Of a DNA stretch of 64,000 nucleotides, positions 39,691 to 51,257 are shown in pieces. Positions within the stretch are counted from its first letter, which is position 1; each line of letters starts with the position of its first letter. Both the position numbers and the translations under genes were made by a program. The DNA is taken from NCBI GenBank assembly GCA_947184155.2, contig CAMXCT020006496.1, forward strand, positions 1 to 64,000. Reading direction: 5' to 3'. Below the pieces are notes generated by a model. The model did no database searches and was not told where the DNA came from. It worked only from the letters and a program-made list of their open reading frames with translations. Source of the stretch: Cladocopium goreaui. Lineage: Eukaryota; Sar; Dinophyceae; Suessiales; Symbiodiniaceae.

Positions 39691-40328
39691 ATCTATATGC
39701 TTTTTGCTTAAATAAACGCAGTTGTATTTTTGTTCGGACGGGTCGGCCTTTGCTGTTGATTTTGCGATTTTGCGGTCTCATTTTTGGTACCGCCAGACGG
39801 TCCCAAAAATGGGACCGTGAAAATGCTTTTCTTTTGTTCTTTTACTAAGCTGTGCATGTGGTCCCAAAAATGGGACCGCCAGGCGGTCCCATTTTTGGGA
39901 CCGTGTTTAGGTTCATTTTTGTAAAGTTTTTTGCATCAGGGTTGCAGAAGCGCAATGTTTTGGTGTCAACAGAAACTTTGTGGCTTATGGCGACCGGAAA
40001 GGCAACTGTTCCAAATCTATATGCTTTTTGCTTAAATAAACGCAGTTGTATTTTTGTTCGGACGGGTCGGCCTTTGCTGTTGATTTTGCGATTTTGCGGT
40101 CTCATTTTTGGTACCGCCAGACGGTCCCAAAATGGGACCGTGAAAGTGCTCTTTTGTTCTTTTACTAAGCTGTGCATGCGGCCCCAAAAATGGGACCGCC
40201 AGGCGGTCCCATTTTTGGGACCGTGTTTAGGTTCATTTTTTGAAGTTTTTTGTATCAGGGTTGCAGAAGCGCAACGTTTTGGTTTCAATGAAACTTTGTG
40301 GCTTATGGGGACCGGAAGGGCAACTAGG
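39682..40328 (+). repeat. Two-copy tandem repeat (~323 bp) with long palindromes
   Basis: The unit begins CTGTTCCAAATCTATATGC (39682) and repeats from 40005. Each unit contains ACGGTCCCAAAA-TGGGACCG and a near-perfect palindrome built from GGTCCCAAAAATGGGACCGC and its inverse around a single A; in the first unit the perfect stem is 21 bp at 39861-39903. The pair sits between the two ~1-kb direct repeats. Confidence 0.85.
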
Positions 40329-40708
40329 GAGGCCCTTTTGAGCGAAGCCGGTTTTGAGAAGGTCCGGACCCAGAATTGGGTCCGTCGGAGCAAGCTGTTT
40401 TGGTAGATGATTTTGTTCCTTGTTGGTGCGGGGTTTACCGTTGCTGCTTGAACCCGGTGGAAGTTAGCAATTATTTGGTTTCGTCTCAGGTGTTGATTGT
40501 TTGCTGCTAAAAGAAGGCCCATCAGCCTTTTGCAGCGTTATCATTTTGCTTGAAGTGAGCTGGCGCACTGTGTTTACTTCTTTTTTTCAGGCAGGTTTCG
40601 CTTCCTTTGAGTTTTGCTTGGAGAAGTATGGGAACTTGATTCTCGCAGATGGCATACTATGGCGTCTTAACTACTTCACTTCGGTGAGGAGCAGGTTGAC
40701 GTCCGCTT

Positions 40709-40765
<57 letters not shown>

Positions 40766-41543
40766 TCAGCCTTTTGCAGCGTTAGGTGATTGCTTGAGGT
40801 GTTTCTTGTTGTTGCGGAGTTTGCGGGTTTTCGCGCAGGTGGCCGGCTTCCATTTGGATGATTGTATTGAATACTTTACTGCCCCTTGTTGGCCCCCCTT
40901 GCCCCCTCTAGACTCCTACCGAAGTTTTCAGCCCGGACAGAAGATGAATCATGATCTTTCAGTCAATCCCGTTATTAATTAATAGTATAAATTTAAAACG
41001 GGATGGAGTAAGAATCTGCTTAGGGAAAGATGTGGGAAGGTGAAGTATCGAAGGCTTTCTTACTCCGTCATCGTTTCGATATCGTGTCAATTCCATTGGG
41101 TAATTGAATTGCAACATAGCACGGAGTAGCAGAGTAGCGCGGAGTAGCGAAGGATTGGTGTATACATCAGGAGGAGGAAAGTTTTCCCCGTTTAGCGTCT
41201 TATAAGCATTATGATTATCCTCATTTCGCGTGGCCTGCGTGGCGGATCGTATTTCAAGTCGGAATAAAGTAAAATTCTTTTAAAGCAAACCAGCTGATCC
41301 GCGATCCGCCATGTGATTCATATGAGACCTGTCAGGAGTCTAAGGGGAGAGGGTTGCTGCAGCTAGTCAAGAGGAAAAACTTTTGTCCTGGTGTTGTATG
41401 TTGCCTGGGTCGTGCTGTATCGCAATCGCCACATTGGAGCCAGTGAACGGAGACAGCTGATACCACATGTGCGCTTTCAGGTTCCATTTTTGGGGCCGGA
41501 AAGTCAATTGAAATCAGGCTTCGCATGTGCGGGCCTCCTCTGT
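40325..41543 (+). repeat. Long direct repeat, right copy
   Basis: Copy of 38671-39690 in the same orientation. The left part (40325-40541) and right part (40765-41543) are separated by unique sequence and the microsatellite; the phrase ATCAGCCTTTTGCAGCGTTA occurs on both sides of the insert, suggesting it arose by duplication or slippage. Confidence 0.85.
40709..40764 (+). repeat. AAC microsatellite, about 18 units
   Basis: Uninterrupted run of AAC. It reads as poly-Asn in one frame, but no gene is supported here. Confidence 0.95.
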
Positions 41544-44500
41544 ATCCAATATGCAGCTAATTTGGCGGAGTTGGCGTATGGCGGCTTCGAGGTCAGTGAC
41601 CCTCTGGGATGGGATATTATGGACACCTTGATGTGGCGTTCATGCTTGCCTGAAGAGCTCTAGAGTCATAATGATGCACAAGATCTTCTCCTCGTACAAG
41701 ACTATGTTTGCAAGCTGTCGCATACCCAGCGGACAATGGAAGCCACTGATGCCTCATTGCAGCAAACAGAACTCCTTGCAGGCGTAATCAATGAACAAGA
41801 TTGCAGAGCCATACGCACGGCTTGCTGCTGCCTAAACAGCCTGCGCATCCGTGTTGAAGCCCGATCTAATGTGACAGAACGTGCAGTTATAAGCCGACAG
41901 CTACAGCTTATGCAAGCAAGTGTTCGACCTCACCCTACAGAGGACCTCAACACAGCTGACACAAATTGCCCGTCTAGGACCTCTGCTGAACATTTCGATC
42001 ATAAAACTGGTCCCTGTTAAAAGAATTGAACGCGACAGAAGATATTCGCACTGCTGACACAAGCTGCCTTTCCAGAACCCCTTGCCGCACATTTCATGTG
42101 CCAACAGTTCTTGCTGAAGGAGCTCCACGCTTGCAAGTCTGCATCAATGCTGTCGAGCTAGCGATCATCGCTAACTCGATCGCATTGGATACAGTTTTGA
42201 AAGCAGCATGCACCGCAAGAGCACTTTGCGGCTCCCATGACGATGATGCTTGGAAAAGAACTACTGAGCGGACTCTGAGTGCGCCCTGAATGCCGTAGCT
42301 ACTGCTGTCATTCTCACATTAGACCATGTCTCACCTCCTGTCTCACCTTTTATTCGTTTTTCACCACTCTCGTTGCGACACGGGGTCGTCGTTGTTTGCT
42401 TCGAAGTGCCTGGGTGAACGTTATGCCTGAACTCTCTGTGATCTCTGGGATCCTGGCTGGGGGGATCCCCGGTTTCCGCAGTGAGCCTTGTTGCTTCTTT
42501 CACCCTCTTGCATGGCCCCTTTGTGTTATTCCGTGTTGTCCTTGTTTTGTTTCTTTTTCGGTGGCCATACTCATGATGACACACAAGATGTTATCGTGCA
42601 TCTCTTTTCTCAGAGCTGGTAGCGATCCCACTTCTCCGTGTTTTTTGGTTTTGGTTTTGTTGTGGTTCTGTGTGTTTTGTCTGTTTGTTTGGTTTTTCTG
42701 TGTTTTGCTTTATGGGACCGCTCGCTGGACTGTGTATTGGTCCATTACCAGTGCTTTTGAGGCTCTCCAAGTGTAGACGGCCTTGCATGATTCACAATTC
42801 ATCTTTTTGCTGCGGTTGAACGTGTGTAACGACCTGGCGAAAGCCATGAAGGCATTGGACGGAAAAAAAGACATCAGGCGTGTGGCGTTGTGAAGTTACG
42901 TCACCTTTCGAGACCCACTGGCAACAGCTCGGTGTGAGTGTCAAATCCGTGCTTGACAGGATGGTCTGTAGCAGAGTAATCTGTAAGTGATTGCTGGATG
43001 AAAGCATCTTCAGAAGAGGGCAGCGGTGCGGGAGTTTTGAATCCTTTGCGCATCACAGAACAACAGCCGTCTGGCCGATGCAGGGGAGTAGCCAAGGATA
43101 TGTTTTTGAAGAAACACCCACTTCACCTTAGCTCCGCCCCCACCACGTTTCACCTTTCAACGTCTTCTTATCAGATGCGACAAGACAGCATCTGCTGGCT
43201 TTTGGATCGTATCTATGAATCTGTGGGCATAATGTCTGTGCGGCTGTACTCTGTGATCTCGGGCTTCTGGCTGGGGGGAGCCTTGGTTTCCGCATTGTGC
43301 ATTTGTTGCTTCCAGGCTCACAGATTGTTGTATGGAACTTTTTTGTCTGATGTTTGGCTTTTGTTTTACATTGCCATACCGATCCCTGAGGTATCTCTTC
43401 GTGCATCCTCCAATTGTCCATGAACTGATCAGCCGACCACCTGCCGTGCTGGCTTTTCTTCTTGTGTCTGGTTGGTGTTGTTTTCTTTTTGTTTTTGTTT
43501 TGGTTTGGTTTTGTTTTTGTGCTTGCATCTTGTATTGATGGTGACATTATGTATCGATCCAATTCAGTTCTCTTTTTTTGTATCACATTGTCATTATGGA
43601 CAATATTGCCACTTTTTTAAATTCGGTGAATTTGCACAATGCAATTGTCTTCTCTTGATAAACGACCTGGCGAGAGCCATCTGGCGTTGGACGGAAAATT
43701 TGAAGAAACACCCACTAGAGCAGAAACGTCCCTTGACGTTAGCCAATGTGCAGTTCTTGGAGATGCTGTGTCACCAGCTGCCAAATTCCATGATCCTTGG
43801 ACAATTGCTGTTCTGCATTCACTCTTGCTGTAGGTGGAAGATGTCCAACGTCTTCAAGGGCTCTGGCCGAGAAGGGGCATGGGGAGACGCTTTTCATGAA
43901 CCCGACTCTGAGTCCAGTGTTGCTTCAGAGTGTAGACAGAGTGTGGACTTGTTGAGGAGGCTTACAGGTCAGCAGTTCGGACCCTACCTCTCTTTTTCCA
44001 GATTTCGCTGGAGTGCCTGAGAGTTCACTTCTTGTCCATCGTGTCTCAAACTCAGTCTATGCAATGAACGAAGATGGATTTCCACTTTGTGCACATCAGC
44101 CATCGCTGAACTAGTGCCATGCTGTCGGATCGAAACCTGTGTGAAGGATGTGAACAGTGCAAGAGAGCTTTCACCTCCAGGGAGCTCACGTAGTATCAAC
44201 CTCAAAGATATGCCCACGGTGAAAAAACTAGCGCAACCGAGTGTTGGTTGTTCACATGATGTCACCAGAGAGATGGGTAGTAGTCACAGGGTTGAAAAGA
44301 TGAACACTGCACATTGTCATCAAGATTGTCATTTTTCCTGAATTCCAAAGTGTTTCAATTTAGGCGCAGGTATGAGGTCTTGAGCGTATCCCACATAACC
44401 ACTCAGTTGATTTGTGCATTGCATGGCATCATTGTTTTTCAAGTTGCAGTTGCGTTTCAACATTGATCTCTCCTTGTTGCTTGGCAGCGTCAACCGTTTG

Positions 44501-44826
44501 TTCGCATCCTGGCAAAACTCAAGGAGGTGGTGGGAATCCAACCTCATACTTACATGCACTGCACATGTCAACATCTTTTCACCCAACATGGTTTCATGAA
44601 CTTTGCATTCCAGAGTTTTGACACTTGCCCTTTTTAACAAGCAGAGTCGGGACCTGAGTGCAACGCACCACAGTGGGACAACCATTGTTCATGTTGACAG
44701 TTTGAGTGCATTGCTCACCAACAAATTTTTGAAGGTGTTTTGACTGTCGATTTGCAAACAACTTTAAAGTTTTTGACTTGCAACCCAATCGTAGGGACCA
44801 GTGTCCCAGCCCTGTTGGTGAGAGCC
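41544..44826. other. Non-coding stretch before element 2
   Basis: 3.3 kb with no defensible gene. It contains dispersed-repeat copies (above) and a second short duplication (ACGACCTGGCGA-AGCCAT...GGACGGAAAA at ~42830-42870 and ~43661-43700). A 5' repeat or recombinase of element 2 would be expected here but was not found. Confidence 0.4.
42395..42560 (+). repeat. Dispersed repeat family, copy 2 (others at 38282-38455 minus and 43222-43375 plus)
   Basis: Shared core: GCTTCGAAGTGCCTGGGTGA, a GATC-rich CTGGCTGGGGGGA-CCC/CGGTTTCCGCA segment, then TTGTTGCTTC and a T/G-rich right part. Three diverged copies, one inverted. No pol III boxes or terminal repeats are clear, so the class is undetermined. 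Confidence 0.6.
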
Positions 44827-46044
44827 ATGTCTTCCACCTTAGATTCAGAGGCTGCATTCACTGACCGTGCACAGCAGATTGGACTTGAGAGATGCGTCAT
44901 TGACAAGATAAGACAGAAGAAGTTTGCAACTTTTGGCCGATTGGCTTTTGGATTTGCATACTCGCCACAGAGTTCAGACGAAGCACCACTCCGTGAATTC
45001 TTGACAAACTTGTTGGACGAAGCACCCAGTGATGATCAGCTTGCATCATTGCGTCGATTGTTTTTCGAATCGCATACGATGGCATTGACAGACGTGCGTC
45101 AACGGGTCGAATCAAACCCCGACCCTGCAGTGGCTACGCGCAAGCTGCCAACTGCAGAGCGTGTGGCGCGGCAGCAAGCCCAGGAGAAGAGACTGGGGGG
45201 ATTGGTTTTCAATCCTACAACAATCCCCTCGAATCACTTGGTGGACTTGTTTGTGGACATGGTGGAAACAGGCATTTTAACATATGTCAAAGCTGAGACT
45301 TGTTGCAGCAGAGCACAGAAGGTAGAAACGATCCGAAAGGATCCTGCAGTTTCAACTGCTGCTGCAGGCTTATTGAAGCTGGGCACCAACAACACAGATC
45401 CGGCCTGTGAGGCCAACACCGAAATGAAATTGAGATCAGCTTGGCAGCGGCGCAGCCTGGCCATGGACCTTGCTGGATTGGCCTCCTTTGAGGTGACCGA
45501 GACATGGAACCAATTTTTGTTCACCCACCTTGTCCGTGAACAACCAAAGGGTTTTGCGAAGATCAGCTTGCAACAAATCCTGGACACCGACAAATAGCTG
45601 TTCATATTGGCATCTCATCAGACGATGGGGAGATTGTCAAGCTTTCCTGACCAGAAGAAACCTTTGGATGAAGCTTTTGAGAAGTTGAAAGACTCAAATG
45701 AGGTTTTGCAGTTTTTGACACCTCTGCCAGCCCAGCGTTCTCATGATGCTCCGGCGGCCGGCAACAACAATGGCAGGCCAACAAAGGTTCCAAAGATTGA
45801 CAAAGGCGGCAAAGGTGGCAACAAAGGTGGACACCCTTCTCCTTCAGGTCCTTCAAAGCCTCAGCTCCCTGACGGGTGCGTTACGCACGATGATGAAAGG
45901 AAACCATTGTGCTTTGCTTTTCAGTCTGGAAAGTGCAAATTCAAAGGACCAGCAGGAAAACGGTGCGCTCGTGGCTATCACAAGTGCTACAAGCGTGGAT
46001 GCTTCAGACCGAAACCTTACTACCTGTGTAACCACACAGACTGA
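44827..46044 (+). pseudogene. Gag of element 2, interrupted by one TAG
   Basis: ATG 44827 (the frame is open further upstream but without ATG). An in-frame TAG at 45595-45597 separates two halves that clearly form one protein (…LQQILDTDK | LFILASHQTMGRLSSF). The C-terminus has a Gly/Lys-rich stretch and a CCCH-type finger (LCFAFQSGKCKFKGP…CARGYHKCYKRGC). It is homologous to the element 3 gag (DSEAAFTDRA / DSEAHFIARA). One CAG-to-TAG change would explain the stop. Confidence 0.75.
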
Positions 46045-46984
46045 AGTCCGGATCCACGTGCACCAACAATACAGAATTCAGATCCACCTTTATTTGTGGA
46101 AATTTTTGCGGGACGAGGGATCTATGAGACAGTCAGGTTTTTCAGTTTTGAGCATTGACCATGAAAGCAATGGCGCCTTGGTTCCCATAGTCACGTTGGA
46201 CCTCACTTCCGAAAGTGGCCAGAAGATCCTTTGGGATGTGCTTGCGTCCCCAAACCTTTTGGGGGTGCACATGGGATTACCTTGCGGGACAGCGAGTCTT
46301 GTGAGAGAAAAGCCGGTGTCGGCCCAGTTGCAAGCGCAGGGGGCGCCAAATCCTCCACCTTTGCGTTCGGCAACTTGCCCTCTTGGGTTGCCTAACCTCA
46401 GTCAATATCACCAAGCAAAGGTGACTAGTGCAAACAAGTTGTATGCCCTGGCAGTTGAGATTTTGCTGTTTTGCGTTGACAACAACATTGTGGTCAGCAT
46501 CGAGAACCCAGCCAACAGCTGGTTGTGGGCTGCCCTGGTGCAATTGTCACTTCAACACTCAGAAAGTGCAGCACGAGCTTTAAACTGGTTGGAGAAAGTT
46601 GTTTTTCATGCTTGTTGTCACGGCTCAACGCGACGTAAAGCAACTGGATGGCTTGGCACACCAAATGTTTACTCAGCACTGGCTGCAACTTGCAACGGTG
46701 ACCACCCTCACGAGCCTTGGGGAATACGATGGACAGCAGGGTCATGGGTTTTCGACACATCGGCCGAGGCGGCCTATCCAATGCTCTTGGCCCAGCGTGC
46801 AGCGGAGTGCATGGTGAAAGTTGCAAAAGATCGGGACCTTACTCTCCAAGCTCCCTTGCGCCTTCATGACATGGCCACCGCAGCCCAGGGCAAGCAGTCG
46901 AGGAAGCATCCTCCCCTGATACCTGAGGTCAGCTACACCGTTGGCGCCAGGTTCAAAACTTGTTGCTCCTCATTTAGGGGGTGA
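46045..46984 (+). pseudogene. Methyltransferase-like region of element 2 (frameshifted)
   Basis: Right after the gag stop the same frame encodes PPLFVEIFAGRGIYETVR, a motif-I-like FAGxG start. Near 46115-46130 the reading moves to the frame ending at 46984, with VLSIDHES (end of strand 2), VTLDLTSESGQKILWDVL, GVHMGLPCGTASLVREKP (PC motif), VSIENPANSWLW (ENP) and HACCHGSTRRKATGWLG followed by DHPHEPWG. The same motif order is found in element 3. The fold resembles cytosine-C5-methyltransferases, but the PPC/ENV residues are altered (LPCG, ENP), so catalytic activity is doubtful. Confidence 0.65.
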
Positions 46985-47648
46985 AAGTCGGGAGGAGCCA
47001 GAACATGCAGTGGAGCAGATGCACAAGGTTGGTTTTTACCATACCCCTAAACAGTTTTTGAGTTTGGCATCCAATGCCCTGCACCCAATGGACACCACTG
47101 ACCATTTGGAAAAGGTTACAAGCTATGCGTTAGACTATAACCTCAAGTACCCGGCAGAGTTAATAAAGGTTGAGCGGAAGAAGAACCTGCTGCTAGCCAA
47201 GTTGGTTGCAGCCCAAACTCAACAGCAGGAAGCGGAGCTTCATGCCTCTTTTCCACCGTCTCTGCAAAAGGTGTTAGCTGGGAAACGCCTTCTTGTTTGG
47301 AAGCACTTGCTTGAAAAGTTCGAGTTTGACGACATGGAGGTTTACAGTTTCATGACAAGTGGAGTGAAGCTGGTTGGGGCGCATGACACTCCTACGTGCT
47401 TCCCTGAAAAGTTGAAACCTGCAAGTTTGACTCAGCAAGACTTGGAGGCCTCCGCAGTCTGGAGGAGGAAGGCCATTGTAGGGAAGCACAGGAAACATGA
47501 CGACCCAGCCCACGTGGAGCACTTGGAGCAGACTGCCCAGGAAGAGCTGGACATGGGTTTCATTGTGTCAGAGCGTGAGGTGACTGAACACCTTGGCCAT
47601 AACAACTTGGATGGTCATCAGACGTTTTGTCCTGGTGCAGGGCGCTGA
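46941..47648 (+). pseudogene. RT N-terminal region of element 2
   Basis: A frame covering the connector and first RT segments (HPMDTTDHLEKVTSYALDYN; LAGKRLLVWKHLLEKFEFDD; AQEELDMGFIVSEREVTEHL). The equivalent order of blocks is seen in element 3 (PLDVALALPCELREAVDYNL; SKRILLFEEILKSTSFPDMD). Frame changes occur at both ends (46941-46984 and ~47595-47610). Confidence 0.75.
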
Positions 47649-49044
47649 GTTAAAATTGCGACCAATAGATGACTGCCTAGAAGCTCAACTCAACAGAGGG
47701 TTCACCTCCACCTCTTACCTCAAGCTCCAAGACATTGACTATGTGGTTGGTCTGTCACTGAAGATAGCAGAGGCTGTGGTGTCAGGCAAGCAGAAACATG
47801 GCACCGGAAACTGGCATGGCAAGTGTTTGGACCTCAGCAAGGCCTACAAACAGCTAGCAGTCCACCCCAGCCATCGCCATTTGGCTGTCATTTTCTACCA
47901 TGACAAGGACCACCAACCCAGGTTCTATGTTGCGAATGCTCTCATGTTTGGGTCAACAGCAGCTGTCTATGCATTCAACCGCGTGTCAAGGAGCTTGTGG
48001 TATCTTCTCAATAAAATGCTTTTGATACCTTGCAGCTTTTTCTACGATGACTACCCGATGTTCAGCCCCACAGAGCTGGCTGAGGATGCTGACAATAGTG
48101 CAAGCGAGCTGCTGGATATCCTTGGCTGGCGCCATGCGCGCACCGGACCCAAAGGTCAGCCCTTTGCTGACTCCTTCAACGTCTTGGGGTGCAACCTGGA
48201 CTTGAGTAAAGTAGCCGAAGGAGAGGTGGTGGCCGGTAACAAGCTGGGCAGAGTTGAACGCTTGATGGAGCACTTTGCTCGCATTAAAGCGGCCGGAAGG
48301 TTGAACTTGCATGAGGCGCAGGTGCTTCATGGCCTCTTGCGTTACGCTTGCGGCTTCTTTGCAGGCCGATTTTTGCACCAAGTGTGCGCTGAAGTGATGA
48401 ACCTAGGCATGGCAGGACTTTATGGACAAGCTTCTAAGCTGGCTGACTTTTGCGATTACGCTACAGGAGTTTTGGGAGGCTGTGTGCCCAGGAAGCTCAA
48501 AGTTTTTAGCGAGCGGCGTCCTGTGCTGATATTTACAGATGGTGCCTGGGAGAACGGATGTGCCAGCATTGGCGCCGTCATCATAGATGTTGCAACAGGC
48601 GCAAAGTGGGTGCTCTCTGACCGAGTTCCCGAAGCTTTGATATCTGCCTGGAGTGGCCAGGTGGGTGAACAACTTATATGCCAAGTTGAGCTCTATGCAA
48701 TGGTAGCTGTGAGATGGATGTTCCGTGACTTGCTGAAAGGCCGCAGAACGCTGTGGTGGGTGGACAACGAAGCTGCCCCGTTCAGTACAATAAAAGGGCT
48801 TAGCCCCAGTGTTACCATGCGAGTGCTGGTGCGTGAGTTCTACAGTTTTGAGCTTAGCCACCCTACGTTTAGCTGGATAGAGCGGGTGTCATCCTTTTCT
48901 AACCCGGCTGATGGACCTTCAAGGTTTGCACCAGAAGAAATCCAATCTCTCCTGAATGTTGATATTTGCCATCCCTTTCAGCACGCGCCTGAGCTCATTG
49001 CCAAACTTTGCAACAACTCGCTGGTCCTTAGAAAAGGGGGGTGA
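47593..49044 (+). CDS. RT-RNase H of element 2
   Basis: Continues from the previous frame with RRFVLVQGAELKLRPIDD, GKCLDLSKAYKQLAVHP (first catalytic Asp) and PCSFFYDDYPMFSP (YDD). RNase H follows: PVLIFTDGAWENGCASIG, ICQVELYAMVAVRW, TLWWVDNEAAPFSTIKG and SNPADGPSRF, a full D-E-D-D set. The stop lies inside the G tract that begins the 49037 repeat (AAAAGGGGGGTGATTT), which may also serve as the plus-strand priming site. Confidence 0.85.
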   Translation: MAITTWMVIRRFVLVQGAELKLRPIDDCLEAQLNRGFTSTSYLKLQDIDYVVGLSLKIAEAVVSGKQKHGTGNWHGKCLDLSKAYKQLAVHPSHRHLAVIFYHDKDHQPRFYVANALMFGSTAAVYAFNRVSRSLWYLLNKMLLIPCSFFYDDYPMFSPTELAEDADNSASELLDILGWRHARTGPKGQPFADSFNVLGCNLDLSKVAEGEVVAGNKLGRVERLMEHFARIKAAGRLNLHEAQVLHGLLRYACGFFAGRFLHQVCAEVMNLGMAGLYGQASKLADFCDYATGVLGGCVPRKLKVFSERRPVLIFTDGAWENGCASIGAVIIDVATGAKWVLSDRVPEALISAWSGQVGEQLICQVELYAMVAVRWMFRDLLKGRRTLWWVDNEAAPFSTIKGLSPSVTMRVLVREFYSFELSHPTFSWIERVSSFSNPADGPSRFAPEEIQSLLNVDICHPFQHAPELIAKLCNNSLVLRKGG

Positions 49045-49483
49045 TTTGCCGACCAGCTGGAATACTGTGGTACAAACCGATGACGCAGTAGCCAGAATGG
49101 AAAATGCAATCAGAATAACCTGACAGATGTTCCAGAACATCCTCAACATGAATTTCTCCCCGGACCTCTTGCATAAGCAAGGCTGTGGTCAAAAAAGGCG
49201 CGAGTGTTTTGCACATGTCATTTCAGCTGCAATATTTTTCAATCAGTTTGATCGGACTTATTTGTCACGGAAGCTGAACCGTTTTTCGACACAGCGTTTT
49301 TCACGAAGGATCCAATATTTGTATGTGGCAGAACAATCACGTGTTTGTTTGCGAGACGTTTGGAGGGTTCGGCGGTTTTGCATTTGGGTTCGTGTGCGTG
49401 CGTGGCTGACGTGTCATCTTGTGTGGCAGAGTTTTTGGGCGTAGTGTAGAGTATGGGTAAACAGACTTTTGTACTTGACAGGA
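49037..49483 (+). repeat. Element 2 right-hand repeat, first copy (B1-like)
   Basis: ~447 bp starting at GGGGTGATTTGCCGACCAGC and ending CTTGTACTTGACAGGA just before 49484. One difference from the second copy was noticed (AAGGCTG/AAGACTG). Confidence 0.9.
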
Positions 49484-49691
49484 GAAGGTAATTTCTGCTT
49501 GCAGACAATACTTTCTCTCTGGCGTACTAAACAGGGCTATTGTATAGCCCGGTCTGTTCCTCCCATCCTCTTTTCTACACTAGCGCTTTCTCTGCCAACG
49601 CGTCCTTCTCCTTCGCGCGCATGCGTAACCCGTGGAAGCCGATCCACTTGTGGAAACCCAAAATGTTCCTCAACAACAAACCTCCAAACAA

Positions 49692-49809
49692 AATGTGTTT
49701 GTCGCATGAGACTTCACCTTATGTTTGCAAATGCATTACGATGGAATGCAACTTTCCTCTCAAATAGGGAGGGTGGGTGGGTGCCCCACGATTTGTGTGG
49801 TTTCGCTTA
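49692..49809 (+). repeat. Element 3 repeat A1
   Basis: 118 bp starting AATGTGTTTGTCGCATGAG, identical to 56640-56757. It contains the G-rich GGGAGGGTGGGTGGGTG (about 49767-49783), four G runs that could form a G-quadruplex. Confidence 0.9.
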
Positions 49810-50108
49810 GCTATGGGGGACAGGTGCTGCGATTTGCCTCCGTGCATTGCTTGGCAAAGTTATTCCAACAGTGCCCTTCTTCAGACAGTGCAGGAGATCA
49901 CCAGCGTTTTGCAGGAACGTCTGCAAGCTCCAGCGACTTCCAGGCCTGAGACTGGCACCTCTGGAGCTCAAGGCAGTGCAGGGTCCGCCAACGAGCAGGG
50001 CTTGGTGAGACCGTGGAGTTGTGGCTTCACCTGCCGCTGGTGTGCAAGCGCTTGCACTCGAAAGGAGGGTCACACCTATCACTCCTGCTACGAGCATAGA
50101 CATCGACG
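49810..50108 (+). other. Leader/possible N-terminal coding of the element 3 recombinase
   Basis: About 300 bp after A1. A frame from ATG 49813 (LLQTVQEITSVLQERLQAPA) is protein-like, but no single frame joins cleanly to 50109. It is either a 5' leader or a frameshifted N-terminus. Confidence 0.35.
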
Positions 50109-51257
50109 ATGAGGAAAAGATGGAAGAGCAGGTTTGGAGGGGCAGACAATGCAGCAGATGACAGTCCAACTTCTATGCCGGTTAGTCTGCCTGAGGATGT
50201 TGAAAGCGGTGATGACGTTTTTGGCAGTACAGGTGCTCAGTTTGAGATGACTGGTGAACAATTTGAACCAATGCATTCATGGGAAGATTTTGAACACCTG
50301 GAATCATGTGCAAAGGACGCCAATACTTTTCCTCCTGTTTTTCCTGGTTCTTTTGCTGCACAGCGTGATACTGGAGACCATGTCAAGTTTGTGGACAAAG
50401 GTACCTCTTCAGCAAAAGTGGAGCCTGGCAGGTTGGAGCGAGTTGCGTCAGCTGCACCTCCTGGGATCGTTTCAGAAGCATTGCGTCTTACAGACAAGAA
50501 GACGCTTTTGTACCCATGGGAGAAAGGTAGACTTGGGCGCATCTTTGGACAGCAAGGGCGCCTTTCATTAAAGAAGCCCAAGTTGAATCCAGGGGTCAAC
50601 AATTTTGTCAACGTGGGCATTGGTATCTCTGATGGATTTCATCTTGATGGAACGGTGACAGTGCAAACTACGCTGCATGAGGCGGCTTTGTACAAGGCCG
50701 TGGTCAAGAACATTGTAGGTTGCACATTCACTGAAGAACGTGCATCTCAAAGAGAACATGCATTGCATCAATGGTGGGACTTGCTGCGTTTGAACATGGC
50801 TGCAAGTGACCCGGGCCGTGCTGCAGTTCAGGAGAAGGGCCTCTCCGAGGTTTTCAGATATGGGCTAGAGCTGCTTGACGCCACCTTCGGCCTCAAAAGT
50901 CCCGGCACATTACTCAAAAGACTTTGTGCCATCAAACTCTTCAACCAGTGGCAGATGCGCAATTTCACAGAGACCTGGATCCCATTCTCTGAACAACGTG
51001 TTTGGGCCTACATGCGCGACTTGAAAGAAACCAAGGCTCCCGCTTCGAGAGCAGTCAGTCTTCTGGAGTCTATACGCTTCTGCCATTATGTGCTCAAAGT
51101 GGACGGTGCCCTGAGCGTATTGGAAAGTTTGAGAATCAAGGGACTAGCAGCTCAGCTATATGCAAACAAAAGACCATGGCGTCCTTCTGATGTGCTCACA
51201 GTGAATGATGGAGTTTTTACACCACTGTTTCAAAGACCAGAATGTGTGCGAGGTTGA
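50109..51257 (+). pseudogene. Element 3 recombinase, N-terminal half
   Basis: Acidic N-terminus, then the SAM-like core-binding half: SEVFRYGLELLDATFGLKSP, TLLKRLCAIKLFNQWQMRNF, RVWAYMRDLKETKAPASRAV and LLESIRFCHYVLKVDGALSV. The frame leaves the catalytic domain near 51200-51220, where the next frame takes over. This is a one-base discrepancy. Confidence 0.75.

Noticed and set aside
39845-40522. 225-codon minus-strand frame
   Set aside because: It runs through two copies of a palindromic tandem repeat and simply repeats itself; no evidence of selection or domain.
40680-40785. Poly-asparagine protein
   Set aside because: Product of the AAC microsatellite inside a non-coding repeat.
43984-44740. 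Remnant of a recombinase upstream of element 2 gag
   Set aside because: The short frames here show no R-H-R-Y motifs or alignment with the recombinases of elements 1 and 3.
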